A DNA stretch of 64,000 nucleotides from an uncultured bacterium (lineage in GTDB: Bacteria; Hydrogenedentota; Hydrogenedentia; Hydrogenedentales; CAILVY01). The position numbers and the translations under genes are program-made. The DNA is taken from assembly GCA_937951485.1 (NCBI GenBank), contig CALEDJ010000051.1:72517-136516 (forward strand), written 5' to 3'. Numbering within the stretch: the stretch's first letter is position 1; each line of letters starts with the position of its first letter. Shown in pieces: positions 26,621 through 35,400 of this stretch. Under the pieces are notes generated by a model. It was not told the origin of the DNA. It saw only the letters and a list, made by a program, of their open reading frames with translations, and did not search any database.

Positions 26621-29600
26621 TCATTTCGACTGACAGGCGGCTGTTTCCCGGTAATCGCAGCGCAGGCAACGCCGCGCCTCCCGCACCGCAACCGTTTCCG
26701 TAAACGGAATTTCCACTTCATTGAAATTGTGTACCCGCTTGGAGACGGGGAGCAGTTTCATCTTGGCGCGCGGCGCGTCCACCGGGTCGGCGTCCGGATC
26801 AAAGTCGGTGTCCACATCATACGGCTCCCGCCAGAAAGCATGCTCTTCGCCGGTCAGGTACTTGTCAATACCGACGGCGGCGCGCTCGCCCGCGCCGATG
26901 GCGTCCGCCACCGAGGACGGCCCGACAGCGGCATCACCGCCCGCGAAAAGCCATTCCACCGACGTCTGCCCGTAAATCGGGTCCGCCCAGATAAATTTGG
27001 ACGGCGTCAACTTGAGGTCCAGTCCATCCACCAGCGGTTTGACATCGAGCGACTGCCCGATCGCGGCGATGACCTGGTCCGCCTCTTCGATGAACGGATC
27101 TTCGTCCGCGCGGGCTTCCGGACGGCGGCGTCCGCTGCGGTCGTACTCGCCCAGCCACATGTGCTGGCATTTCACGCCGGCCACGCGCCCGTCTTTCACC
27201 ACGATTTCCTGCGGGGCGACGAGCATCTTGAGCAGCACGCCCTCGTTGACCGCTTCCTCGATTTCTTCCTTATATGCAGGCATTTCATCACGTGTCCGCC
27301 GATAGACGATGGTGACGCGCTCCGCGCCCAGCCGGATGGCCGTGCGGGCCGCGTCCACGGCGGCATTGCCGCCGCCGACAACCACGACCTTCTTGCCGAC
27401 CGGAACCGATCCGCGCAGGTTGTATTCGCGCAGAAACTGAATCGCTTCCGTCACGCCTTCGGCATCGTCATTGGGGATGCCCAGCCGCGCGCCCTTGGGC
27501 GCGCCCACGCCGAGGAAGACCGCTTCGTACCCTTCGTCGCGCAGTCCCTGGAGTGTGAAGTCGCGGCCCAGCGCCTTGTTCGTCTCGATGGTGACGCCCA
27601 TGCGCTCGATCATGCGGATTTCGCGCGCCAGTTCCTCGCGCGGCAGGCGGTAGGCCGGAATGGTCTGCACCAGCATGCCGCCCGGACGCGGCGCCGCTTC
27701 GAAGACCCTCGGCTGGTAACCCATGCGGGCGAGGAAGAAAGCGCAGGTCAGGCCGGCCGGGCCGGCGCCGACAATCGCCACCTTGCGCGCGGCGTTCTGT
27801 TCATTCTCGCGCATTTCCGGAATCTGCACCGTGACTTCCTGCTCCACCATGTAGCGCTTCAGCGCGCGAATCGAGACTGCGTCGTCCAGATTGGCGCGGC
27901 GGCACTTGTCTTCACAGGTGTGGAAGCAGACCCGCGCACAGACCGATGCAAAGGGGTTCTGGTCGCGGTGCACGCGCAATGCTTCGGCGTAGCGCTTTTC
28001 ACCGATGAGTGAAACAAAGCCCGGAATATACACGTTCGCCGGGCACGCGCTCATGCAAGGGGCGCGCACCAGCGCCGGGCAGACGCCCGCCGGGCACCGC
28101 TTCTCGCGGATGTGCATGTCGAACTCGCCGCGGAAATGGCGGATGGCCGACAGCACCGGGTTCGGCGCGGTCTGACCGAGGCCGCACAGGGAGGCGTCCT
28201 TGATTTGCTCGCCGAGCGCGATGAGTTTCTCGACATCGCCTTCCTCGCCTTCACCGTTGCAGATGCGGTCCACGATTTCCAGCATGCGTTTCGTGCCGAT
28301 GCGGCACGGCACGCATTTGCCGCAGGACTCATCCTGCACGAAGTCCAGGAAAAAGCGGGCCATGTCCACCATGCAGGTGTCTTCGTCCATGACGATGAGG
28401 CCGCCCGATCCCATGATCGCGCCGAGTTCCTGCAATGACTCGTAGTCCACCGGCACGTTCAGGTGCTGCTTCGGGATGCAGCCGCCCGACGGCCCGCCGA
28501 TCTGCGCTGCCTTGAACGCCTTGCCGCGCGGGATGCCGCCGCCGATGTCATAGATGATTTCACCCAGCGGCGTGCCGACCGGCACTTCCACGAGGCCCGT
28601 GTTGTTCACCGCGCCGGCCAGCGCAAAGACCTTCGTGCCCTTGCTCTTCTCCGTGCCGATTGAGGCGAACCACTGCGCGCCCTTGAGAATAATGACGGGA
28701 ATATTCGCATACGTTTCCACATTGTTCAGCAGCGTGGGCTTTTCCCACAGTCCCGCGATGGCCGGGAAGGGCGGGCGCGGGCGCGGCTCGCCGCGCTTGC
28801 CTTCAATTGAACGCATCAGCGCGGTTTCCTCGCCGCACACAAACGCGCCGGAACCCATCCGGATTTCCAGATCGAAACTGAAATCCGTGCCCATGATGTT
28901 CTTTCCGAGCAGTCCCAGTTCGCGCGCCTGTCTGATGGCCCCGTCGAGACGTTCCACCGCCAGCGGATATTCCGCGCGCACATACACATAGCCCTCGTCG
29001 GAGCCAATCGCATAGCCTGCGATGATCATCGCCTCAATCACGCTGTGCGGATCGCCTTCCAATACGCTGCGGTCCATGAATGCGCCGGGGTCGCCTTCGT
29101 CCGCGTTGCAGAGCACGTATTTCTTGTCGCCCGGCGCCTTGCGGGTGAAAGACCACTTCATGCCCGTGGAGAATCCCGCGCCGCCACGGCCGCGCAGACC
29201 GGATTTTTTGACCTCCTCCACGACCTGATCGGGCGTCATCTCGGTCAGCGCCTTGGCCAGCGCCTGGTAGCCGTCCCGCGCGATGTATTCATGGATGTTG
29301 GTGGGATCAATGCTGCCGCAATTGCGCAGCACGATCTTCTGCTGCTGCTGGAAAAAGCCGATTTCCTGCAGCGCGGGAATGATCTGCGCCGTCGCGGCCG
29401 CCTTGAAATTCAGGCGTTGCACGGGGCGGCCCTTGAGCAGGTGCTCCGTGACGATATCGTCCGCGTCGGCGGGCTTGAGTCCCTGGTAAAACACGCCGTC
29501 CGGATACACCACGGCCACCGGCCCGATGGCGCATGGACCCAGGCAGCCGGTCTGCACCACGCTGATTTCCTTGTCCAGCCCCTGTTTTTTCAGCGCCGCT

Positions 29601-29686
29601 TCCAGGGCCGCGCTGACTTCCAGTGCGCCCGAGGCCACGCATCCCGCCCCGGCGCACACCAACACGTGAGATCGAACTCCGTTCAT
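26621..29686 (-). CDS. hndC: NuoF-like hydrogenase subunit (HndC/HydB) fused to a GltD-type NAD(P)H module
   Basis: 1021 residues. Order: thioredoxin-like [2Fe-2S] domain (C11, C16, C48, C52); NuoF core with the FMN loop GRGGAGFSTGMKW (166-178), NADH motif NADEGDPGAF and 4Fe-4S cysteines C455, C458, C461, C501; then, after CPAGVC (531-536) where HndC proteins normally continue into a two-cluster ferredoxin, a full GltD-like module: Fe-S cysteines C544, C548, C583, C587, C591, C595, FAD motif GAGPAGLTCA (640-649) and second Rossmann motif GGGNAAVD (771-778). This would give the complex two pyridine-nucleotide sites, one on FMN and one on FAD. AGGAGA ribosome site. 31 bases before hndD. Confidence 0.94.
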   Translation of the reverse strand: MNGVRSHVLVCAGAGCVASGALEVSAALEAALKKQGLDKEISVVQTGCLGPCAIGPVAVVYPDGVFYQGLKPADADDIVTEHLLKGRPVQRLNFKAAATAQIIPALQEIGFFQQQQKIVLRNCGSIDPTNIHEYIARDGYQALAKALTEMTPDQVVEEVKKSGLRGRGGAGFSTGMKWSFTRKAPGDKKYVLCNADEGDPGAFMDRSVLEGDPHSVIEAMIIAGYAIGSDEGYVYVRAEYPLAVERLDGAIRQARELGLLGKNIMGTDFSFDLEIRMGSGAFVCGEETALMRSIEGKRGEPRPRPPFPAIAGLWEKPTLLNNVETYANIPVIILKGAQWFASIGTEKSKGTKVFALAGAVNNTGLVEVPVGTPLGEIIYDIGGGIPRGKAFKAAQIGGPSGGCIPKQHLNVPVDYESLQELGAIMGSGGLIVMDEDTCMVDMARFFLDFVQDESCGKCVPCRIGTKRMLEIVDRICNGEGEEGDVEKLIALGEQIKDASLCGLGQTAPNPVLSAIRHFRGEFDMHIREKRCPAGVCPALVRAPCMSACPANVYIPGFVSLIGEKRYAEALRVHRDQNPFASVCARVCFHTCEDKCRRANLDDAVSIRALKRYMVEQEVTVQIPEMRENEQNAARKVAIVGAGPAGLTCAFFLARMGYQPRVFEAAPRPGGMLVQTIPAYRLPREELAREIRMIERMGVTIETNKALGRDFTLQGLRDEGYEAVFLGVGAPKGARLGIPNDDAEGVTEAIQFLREYNLRGSVPVGKKVVVVGGGNAAVDAARTAIRLGAERVTIVYRRTRDEMPAYKEEIEEAVNEGVLLKMLVAPQEIVVKDGRVAGVKCQHMWLGEYDRSGRRRPEARADEDPFIEEADQVIAAIGQSLDVKPLVDGLDLKLTPSKFIWADPIYGQTSVEWLFAGGDAAVGPSSVADAIGAGERAAVGIDKYLTGEEHAFWREPYDVDTDFDPDADPVDAPRAKMKLLPVSKRVHNFNEVEIPFTETVAVREARRCLRCDYRETAACQSK

Positions 29687-29734
29687 TGTGTCCCGTTCTC
29701 CTGTTTATTGCGATGCCAGTCAGGCGCGCGCCCG

Positions 29735-30106
29735 TTACGTGGCAATCAAATAATCCATCACCGGTTTGCCGTTGAGCACATGGTCCAGCACGATCGCGCG
29801 CACGCGCTCCGCGTCCAATTTCCCGTAGCGGTATTCCTTGCCGGCCTTGTCGCACAAGGTCAGCATCGGCTCGCGGTCGCACAGCCCCACGCAGCCGGAC
29901 TGCCGCAGCGTGACGTTTGTCGCCCCCGCGCGTTCGATTTCCAGCGCGAGGCTTTTCAGCACGTCGCGCGCGCCGGCGGCGATCCCGCAGGTGCCCATGT
30001 GCACCGTGATCTGGATTTCCTTGGGGCCGGTGCGCAGGTCTATTTCCGCCTTGGCCCGCTCGCGCAGCGCCAGCAAATCCTTCGGACTTGTAATCTTCTC
30101 TGCCAT
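29735..30106 (-). CDS. hndB: Thioredoxin-like [2Fe-2S] ferredoxin subunit, HndB type
   Basis: 123 residues. Cluster cysteines are in HMGTCGIAAGA and SGCVGLCDREP, the spacing of HndB of the Desulfovibrio Hnd hydrogenase. It sits between the NuoE-like and NuoF-like genes, exactly the hndA-hndB-hndC order. I chose ATG 30106 (MAEKITS) because AAGGAG is 8 bases away; an in-frame ATG at 30112 is only 2 bases from that site. It likely passes electrons inside the hydrogenase complex. Confidence 0.88.
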   Translation of the reverse strand: MAEKITSPKDLLALRERAKAEIDLRTGPKEIQITVHMGTCGIAAGARDVLKSLALEIERAGATNVTLRQSGCVGLCDREPMLTLCDKAGKEYRYGKLDAERVRAIVLDHVLNGKPVMDYLIAT

Positions 30107-30131
30107 TGCCATTTCTCCTTGACCCCGCGGC

Positions 30132-30668
30132 TCAGCGGCCGGCATTCGCAGCAGCCGCCGCGTCTTTGTCCAGATACTGATCCAGCACCGCCTGAATCCG
30201 CGCGGGCTTCACCCGCTGGTGCACATCGTTGTCCACCATGATCGCGGGCGCCAGACCGCACGCGCCGAAACAACGCGCCACATCCAGCGAGAAAACCCTG
30301 TCTTCGGTCGTCTCGCCCACATCAATCCCCAGTTTTTCCTTCAACGCCTCCAGCACCTGCTTGCCGCCGCGCACATAGCACGCCGTGCCCAGGCACACCC
30401 GGATCATGTGCCTGCCGCGGGGAACGGTCGAAAAGAACGAGTAGAAACTCACCACCCCCGCCACCTCGCTGTACGACTTGTTCAGGCCGAGACTGATCTT
30501 CTTCATCGCGCTTTCCGGCAGATAGCCGAACATCGCCTGGGCGATTTGCAGCACCGGAATCAGCGCGCCCGGCTTCACCCGGTACTCCGCGATCACATCA
30601 TCCAAGCGGGCGAGCAGTTCCTCCTCGCTCACCTCTTCCATGCATTGACAGGCCGACTTTTCCGTCAT
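30132..30668 (-). CDS. hndA: NuoE-like [2Fe-2S] hydrogenase subunit, HndA/HydC type
   Basis: 178 residues, NuoE fold: N-terminal helical bundle (QIAQAMFGYLPESAMKKIS), then the thioredoxin-like domain with [2Fe-2S] cysteines in CLGTACYVRG and RCFGACGLAPA. It pairs with the NuoF-like subunit. The ATG at 30668 follows AGGAGGG; a frame continuing to 30929 would run into rex. The gap to rex is 95 bases with no obvious terminator, so rex is likely on the same transcript. Confidence 0.94.
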   Translation of the reverse strand: MTEKSACQCMEEVSEEELLARLDDVIAEYRVKPGALIPVLQIAQAMFGYLPESAMKKISLGLNKSYSEVAGVVSFYSFFSTVPRGRHMIRVCLGTACYVRGGKQVLEALKEKLGIDVGETTEDRVFSLDVARCFGACGLAPAIMVDNDVHQRVKPARIQAVLDQYLDKDAAAAANAGR

Positions 30669-30763
30669 ACGCCCTCCTGTTCCTTTCCCTTTGCGGTCCC
30701 GGGGACCGCGTCCAAGTTCATCAAGCCCAAAACGCTCCGCCGGAGCGCCCTGTCCGCTTCCAT

Positions 30764-31411
30764 TCACACCGCCGTGTTCGCCTGATGCCGCGCCGACACG
30801 CGCTGCCGCGCGAAATACGCCACCTTCTCCAACGACATGGTCAAATCCACGGTATCCACATACACCGTGTCCGGCAGACGCAGGCGCACCGGCGCAAAAT
30901 TCAGAATCCCCGAAATGCCCGCCCTGCACAACGCCTCCGCCACGCCCTGCGCCTGCTCCGCAGGAACCGCAATCACCCCGATGTCTATGTTCTGCTCCCG
31001 AACCACCGGCGCCAAATCATCCATCGCATAGCACCGGCATCCGTGGTGCGTCCGGTTCACCTTCGCCGGATCCGTATCGAATGCCGCCCGAATCGCCAAC
31101 TGCCGCCAGCGCCCGGAGAAATGCGACAGGATCGCAAGCCCCAAATGCCCCAACCCCACCAGCGCCGCGCCCTGCATCCGAGGACTGTCCAGCAGATCGC
31201 TGATGCTCTCAATCAACCGCCGCACGTTGTAGCCGCTGTTCGGCACCCCCGAATACCCCAACTGCATGAAATCCCGACGCACCTGCGCCGCCTTCCCATG
31301 CAACAGCGCCGCCAACTCGTGCGACAAAATGGACTCCCGGCCCTCCGCGCGCAACTGACACAGTATGCGCCGGTACAGACTCAGTCGCTCCACTGTCTTC
31401 TCCGAAATCAT
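30764..31411 (-). CDS. rex: Redox-sensing transcriptional repressor Rex
   Basis: 215 residues: N-terminal winged helix (1-80, with SHELAALLHGKAAQVRRDFMQLG) and a Rossmann domain with GLGHLG (87-92) that senses the NADH/NAD+ ratio. The C-terminal swapped helix region (VDLTMSLEKVAYFARQR) is present. Rex proteins release DNA when NADH is high and typically control fermentative and hydrogenase genes; here it leads the hnd operon and has a candidate operator in its own promoter. GAGGAAGAG ribosome site. Confidence 0.95.
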   Translation of the reverse strand: MISEKTVERLSLYRRILCQLRAEGRESILSHELAALLHGKAAQVRRDFMQLGYSGVPNSGYNVRRLIESISDLLDSPRMQGAALVGLGHLGLAILSHFSGRWRQLAIRAAFDTDPAKVNRTHHGCRCYAMDDLAPVVREQNIDIGVIAVPAEQAQGVAEALCRAGISGILNFAPVRLRLPDTVYVDTVDLTMSLEKVAYFARQRVSARHQANTAV

Positions 31412-31564
31412 CCGCTCTTCCTCAATCAGGCGTTGTGGCGCGCTCTGTCATTCCGGATTGTGAATTCCAGAACGAATTCGGTGGATTACACGGTGCCGCC
31501 GGAATCGCTTTTTTTATGGATATACCGACCGGTACATAAAATCGTGAACCAAAGGAACAAATCA

Positions 31565-31593
31565 AGCATAACACAATTTTTCTGGAATTGCAA
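31565..31593 (-). promoter_or_regulatory. Promoter of the rex-hnd operon
   Basis: On the minus strand TTGCAA (31588-31593), a 17-bp spacer and TATGCT (31565-31570). The leader to rex would be about 150 nt. The -35 box lies inside the candidate Rex site. Confidence 0.55.
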
Positions 31594-31606
31594 GCCCCTT
31601 TCACAA
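31588..31606 (-). promoter_or_regulatory. Candidate Rex operator over the rex promoter -35 box
   Basis: Minus strand reads TTGTGAAAGGGGCTTGCAA. The left half is a perfect TTGTGAAA half-site of the known Rex consensus (TTGTGAAA, 4-base centre, TTTCACAA); the right half keeps only the terminal CAA. A further isolated TTGTGAA lies at about 31449 on the plus strand. Autoregulation of rex is usual in the family. Confidence 0.45.
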
Positions 31607-31850
31607 ATTTCAACACAAAATCAAGAAATGTCATAAATTACTGTAAACAAATGATTTATGAATTCCATGCCTCCTCCAAATGCCACATTATCCAATCATC
31701 CCACTATCCAGGCCTTGCCAAGAAACAAGAAAAAGACCGGCTCCATCCCCGGTTTTCAGAATCGCTGACAAAGCCACGCTGCTATACGCGACGAGGACTC
31801 CCATGCGCTTGGGTTGCCATAAGCATCGCCGATGATTCGCTGAAAGGCGC
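31607..31850. other. Gene-free, relatively AT-rich gap between rex and the sugar ABC operon
   Basis: This stretch is poorer in GC than the rest of the window, and I see no coding frame with a ribosome site, RNA gene or hairpin. It lies downstream of the ABC operon end and upstream of the rex promoter. Confidence 0.5.
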
Positions 31851-32792
31851 CTACGCCTTGAACGCGCCGGAGGTGACCCCCTGGATGAAGGGACGGGTGG
31901 CGTAGATGAACAGGATCAGCAGGGGGATGCTGGAGAGCACGTAAGCGGCGAAGAGGGTGCTGAGGTTGGAGGCGTAGGCTGAGGTGGCCAGCACATACAG
32001 GCCCGACGCGACGACGTGGTGCTTGCCCTCGGTGTTCACGATGAACGGCCACAGGAAATTGTTCCACGTGCCCAGGATGTTCATGACGAGCACGACGCTG
32101 ATCACGGGTTTGGAAAGCGGCAGCACGATGTGCCGGTAGGATTGCAGGTGGCCCGCGCCGTCAATGCGGGCCGCCTCGAAGAGGTCTTCGGGCAGGCCGT
32201 CGAAGAAACTTTTCAGCACGAAGATGGCGAAGACCTGTCCCCCCGCCATATAGGGCAGCACCATCGCCCAGTAACTGTTGAGCAGGCCGAGTTGCTTCAC
32301 CAGCAGGAAACCGGGCACCAGCGTCAGCACGCCGGGGAACATCATGGTGCTGATGATGAACAGGAACAGCAGGCGCGACCCGAAAAAACGGTAGCGCGAG
32401 AGCACAAACGCGGTCATCGTGGCCAGAAGCAGCACCCCCGCCGCCGTGCTCAGGCTCACAACCAGCGAATTGACCATGTAGGGGCGGATCACCGCCCACG
32501 CGCGGGTGTAACTGAGCACGGCCAGCCGCGCGTGGTGTCCCAGCGCTTCGCGCGGCGGCACGGCGCGCGCCTCGCCCTCGGAATTCTCGATAGTCATGGC
32601 GCGCGCGTCGCCGCGCGCGACTTGCATCGCGGCCGCGCCCATCCCGCGAAAGGCGCGCGGCACGCCGAAATAGCCGTGGTACAATTCGACATTGTCGCGG
32701 AAACTGCTGTTGATCACGAACGCGAAAGGCCCCATCGTAAGCACGAGGAACACCATCAGCGCGGCGTACAGGATCAGCGTCTTGATCTTCAT
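31851..32792 (-). CDS. Sugar ABC transporter permease, MalG/UgpE type
   Basis: 313 residues, six membrane helices, with the EAA loop EAARIDGAGHLQSYRHIVLP that contacts the ATPase. Between helix 1 and helix 2 an outside loop of roughly 80 residues (about 30-110) is longer and more charged than in ordinary MalG proteins. The start at 32792 (MKIKTLILY) overlaps the preceding permease by 4 bases (ATGA); an upstream frame start at 32933 is a shadow. Last gene of the SBP-permease-permease operon. Confidence 0.88.
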   Translation of the reverse strand: MKIKTLILYAALMVFLVLTMGPFAFVINSSFRDNVELYHGYFGVPRAFRGMGAAAMQVARGDARAMTIENSEGEARAVPPREALGHHARLAVLSYTRAWAVIRPYMVNSLVVSLSTAAGVLLLATMTAFVLSRYRFFGSRLLFLFIISTMMFPGVLTLVPGFLLVKQLGLLNSYWAMVLPYMAGGQVFAIFVLKSFFDGLPEDLFEAARIDGAGHLQSYRHIVLPLSKPVISVVLVMNILGTWNNFLWPFIVNTEGKHHVVASGLYVLATSAYASNLSTLFAAYVLSSIPLLILFIYATRPFIQGVTSGAFKA

Positions 32793-33712
32793 CGCACGCC
32801 CTCCAGTTCCTCGGTGGACCTGAAGTAGCGGATGTTGAGCAGCGTCAGCGTGAAGATGATCAGGAACAGGCACACGCCGATGGCGCAGGCGTAGCCCATG
32901 CGCTGGAAACTGAAGGCGTTGAAGTACATCCACAGGCCGGGCACCATCGTGCGGAATCCGGGGCCGCCCCGGGTGAGAATGAACAGCGCCTCAAAGCCCT
33001 GCACCCCGCCGATGATGGTCAGGATCAGAATGAGTTTCAACTGGCTCATGATCATCGGGACGTCAATCATGAAGAATTTGCGCACGCCGGTGCAGCCTTC
33101 CAGCAGCGCCGCCTCGTTGACGCTCTGCGGGATGTTTGCCAGGCCCGCGTAGTAGATCAGCACTTCGAAACCGCCCACGAAGGGGAACCCCACCATCGCG
33201 CACGCAATCAGGGCGGTGCGTGGATCGCTCAGCCAGCCGTGGGCCAGTTGCGGCAGGCCGACGCGCTGGAGCAGTTCGTTCAGCAGGCCCTGGTCCGCGT
33301 AGATCAGGCCGCCCCAGATCAACTGCACCGCGACGCCCGGCACCACGATCGGCGTGAGGAACGCGAGCCGGAAGTAATAGCGCCCGCGCTCTGTGGGCAG
33401 CGAATAAATCAACTTCGCCACCACGACGGGAATGGACAGGCGGATGCACACCGCGATCACCGTGAAGATCGCCATGTTCAACAGCGACGGCCAGATGATG
33501 GGGTCGCGCCAGAGAATTTCGCCAAAATTGCGCAGGCCGATAAACTCCGACTCGCCGCCGACCTCGAACTGGTACAGCGATTTGGAAAACGCCCACAACA
33601 CCGGTATATAGACGAAGATGGACAACAACAGCACGCTCGGCAGCAGCAGCGCATAGCAACTCAGCGTGAAACGCATGCGTTCGCTCAGGATGCTTCCCGC
33701 TTTAGTCCCCAT
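32789..33712 (-). CDS. Sugar ABC transporter permease, MalF/UgpA type
   Basis: 307 residues with six membrane helices, the first at LSCYALLLPSVLLLSIFVY, and an EAA loop NEAALLEGCTGVRKFFMIDVP. The start at 33712 (MGTKAGSIL) overlaps the end of the binding-protein gene by 11 bases. Partner of the MalG-type permease. No ATPase gene is in the operon, so a shared MsiK-like ATPase encoded elsewhere is likely. Confidence 0.88.
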   Translation of the reverse strand: MGTKAGSILSERMRFTLSCYALLLPSVLLLSIFVYIPVLWAFSKSLYQFEVGGESEFIGLRNFGEILWRDPIIWPSLLNMAIFTVIAVCIRLSIPVVVAKLIYSLPTERGRYYFRLAFLTPIVVPGVAVQLIWGGLIYADQGLLNELLQRVGLPQLAHGWLSDPRTALIACAMVGFPFVGGFEVLIYYAGLANIPQSVNEAALLEGCTGVRKFFMIDVPMIMSQLKLILILTIIGGVQGFEALFILTRGGPGFRTMVPGLWMYFNAFSFQRMGYACAIGVCLFLIIFTLTLLNIRYFRSTEELEGVR

Positions 33713-35309
33713 GCGGCAACCCCTCCATGCCCGCACGGAGAGGCGATTTCTCCTCCCATGCCCGCTGCAACTGGTCCACGTCGAATTTCTTGCGGAAAAA
33801 CAGATTGTCCACCCCGTAGGCGATGTTGCCGGTCTGCCAGTCCATGAACCCATCGAGGCTGATCCCGCCGTTAAGATACAACTCGATGAGCCGCCGCTGA
33901 ATTTCCGCGAATTTCAGGTCGAAGGTGAAGACCCACTTGGTGGTGGTATAGCGCCGTTCCAGGATTTCCTCGAAGGGTTTCAGCGCCGGGGCGACCGGCA
34001 CCCCCACGATATTCGGCAGGAAACACTCGTACTCGTTGACAATGCGCGCATATTGTTCCGGCACACACAGGAACTGCAGAAACTGGATCACGCGCTTGAG
34101 CCGCTCCGAAGTCGCCATGCGCTCCTCGAAGGGCATGTCCGGCGGCGTGTCGCTCACCGCGCTGTTGGTCACTTCAAACTGCACTGCCGCGCCGCCGATG
34201 ACACACATCGGCGTCTCCGACGCGTAGGGGCTCGTGTTTTTCGTGAACTGCGGCAGGTAGAACACGCCCCAGTCGAAACCGAGGTGGCGGTCCGCCTTGA
34301 GCCGGTACAGGAACCAACTGCCGTTCCAGACCATGGCCGCCTTGCGTGTGACAAATTCCCGCACGAGGTCCACCGTCGCGATGTTCTGGTTGGTGTACTG
34401 GCGCAGTTCCTTCATGATGCGCCACACCTCCATGTAGCGGGGATCATCTTTCGTGAAGAAACCCTGCCGGAACAAAAAGGAGATTTCAAAGTCGTCGAGG
34501 TAGCCCTGCAGATAGGGTTCGCGCGAAGGGTCCTGATACAGGTCAATGCCCGGAAGAATCGCATAATAGAGTTGATCAAAGAAGAGGTCGGTGCACCAGT
34601 CATTGAACAACTCCGAGTGCATCAACAGCGGCGTGTGCCCGGCATCCTTGAGTTTCTTCAGCATCACCATAAACTCATCCCAGTCCTTTGGCACATCCAC
34701 CCCCGCCTCCTGGAAAATGGTTTTGTTGTAGAAAACGCCCGTTTCCACCATGTCATAACTCAGGCAGTAATTCTTGCCGTCCGGCGCGGCCTTGCCCCGG
34801 CTGATCGCCTGATACTTGAACATGTCCCACCACTGGTGATAGCCGGGCGCGTCGGGGGCGCCCTGTTCGCGGATGAATTCGTTGGGCGCTTCCAGGAAAG
34901 GGTCCAGGGGCACGTACCAGTTCTTCTGCACGTCAATCCAGACATCCTCGACGTTGACGTTGATGATGTCCGGGGCCTGCCCGCTGCTCAGCAGTGAGAC
35001 CAGGTATTCGCGCACGCCGGGCACCGTCAGCACTTCGATGCGCGTGTCGGGGAATCGCCGCTCGAAATCCTCGATGACATCGCTCAGCCCGCGCAGCGGG
35101 TCGCCGATGCCGAACGGCACCGAACCCGGCATGTACTGCTGCCCCGGGCTGACTCTAATCACGAAGCGCACCTCGTCGCCATAGGTGCGCCGCCCGGAAC
35201 CCGGCGTCTCGCGGTCCGACGCCGGGGGCAACAAGGCCCAGCCGGACACGGCGAGAATCACCGCCAGTGACGCCGCCCGCAGGACCGACCGAAAAGAGAC
35301 ATGTTTCAC
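33702..35309 (-). CDS. Sugar ABC transporter substrate-binding protein
   Basis: 535 residues with an N-terminal signal segment (VLRAASLAVILAVSGWALLPPA) and the family-1 solute-binding layout: VIEDFERRFPDTRIEVLTVPG at the start of lobe 1, GQAPDIINVN, YDMVETGVFYNKTIFQEAGV, and FVTRKAAMVWNGSWFLYR. It is about 100 residues longer than many sugar-binding proteins. No lipobox cysteine is clear. It heads the import operon, divergent from a sulfatase, so a sulfated or desulfated saccharide is a reasonable but unproved substrate. GGGTGA ribosome site. Confidence 0.86.
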   Translation of the reverse strand: MKHVSFRSVLRAASLAVILAVSGWALLPPASDRETPGSGRRTYGDEVRFVIRVSPGQQYMPGSVPFGIGDPLRGLSDVIEDFERRFPDTRIEVLTVPGVREYLVSLLSSGQAPDIINVNVEDVWIDVQKNWYVPLDPFLEAPNEFIREQGAPDAPGYHQWWDMFKYQAISRGKAAPDGKNYCLSYDMVETGVFYNKTIFQEAGVDVPKDWDEFMVMLKKLKDAGHTPLLMHSELFNDWCTDLFFDQLYYAILPGIDLYQDPSREPYLQGYLDDFEISFLFRQGFFTKDDPRYMEVWRIMKELRQYTNQNIATVDLVREFVTRKAAMVWNGSWFLYRLKADRHLGFDWGVFYLPQFTKNTSPYASETPMCVIGGAAVQFEVTNSAVSDTPPDMPFEERMATSERLKRVIQFLQFLCVPEQYARIVNEYECFLPNIVGVPVAPALKPFEEILERRYTTTKWVFTFDLKFAEIQRRLIELYLNGGISLDGFMDWQTGNIAYGVDNLFFRKKFDVDQLQRAWEEKSPLRAGMEGLPHGD

Positions 35310-35371
35310 CCGTCTGTTCCCTGGGATCCTTCGCCACCCCCGGCATGGCCAGCGCCGCCGGGGATGCGTCT

Positions 35372-35400
35372 ACTCTACTGCGAATAGCCCCCTGAATCAA
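35372..35400 (-). promoter_or_regulatory. Candidate promoter of the sugar ABC operon
   Basis: On the minus strand TTGATT (35395-35400), a 17-bp spacer and TAGAGT (35372-35377), about 60 bases upstream of the binding-protein start. Confidence 0.4.

Noticed and set aside
24661-26703. 680-codon plus-strand frame opposite the hydrogenase gene
   Set aside because: Shadow of hndD; low-complexity His/Arg/Gly-rich composition and no domain.
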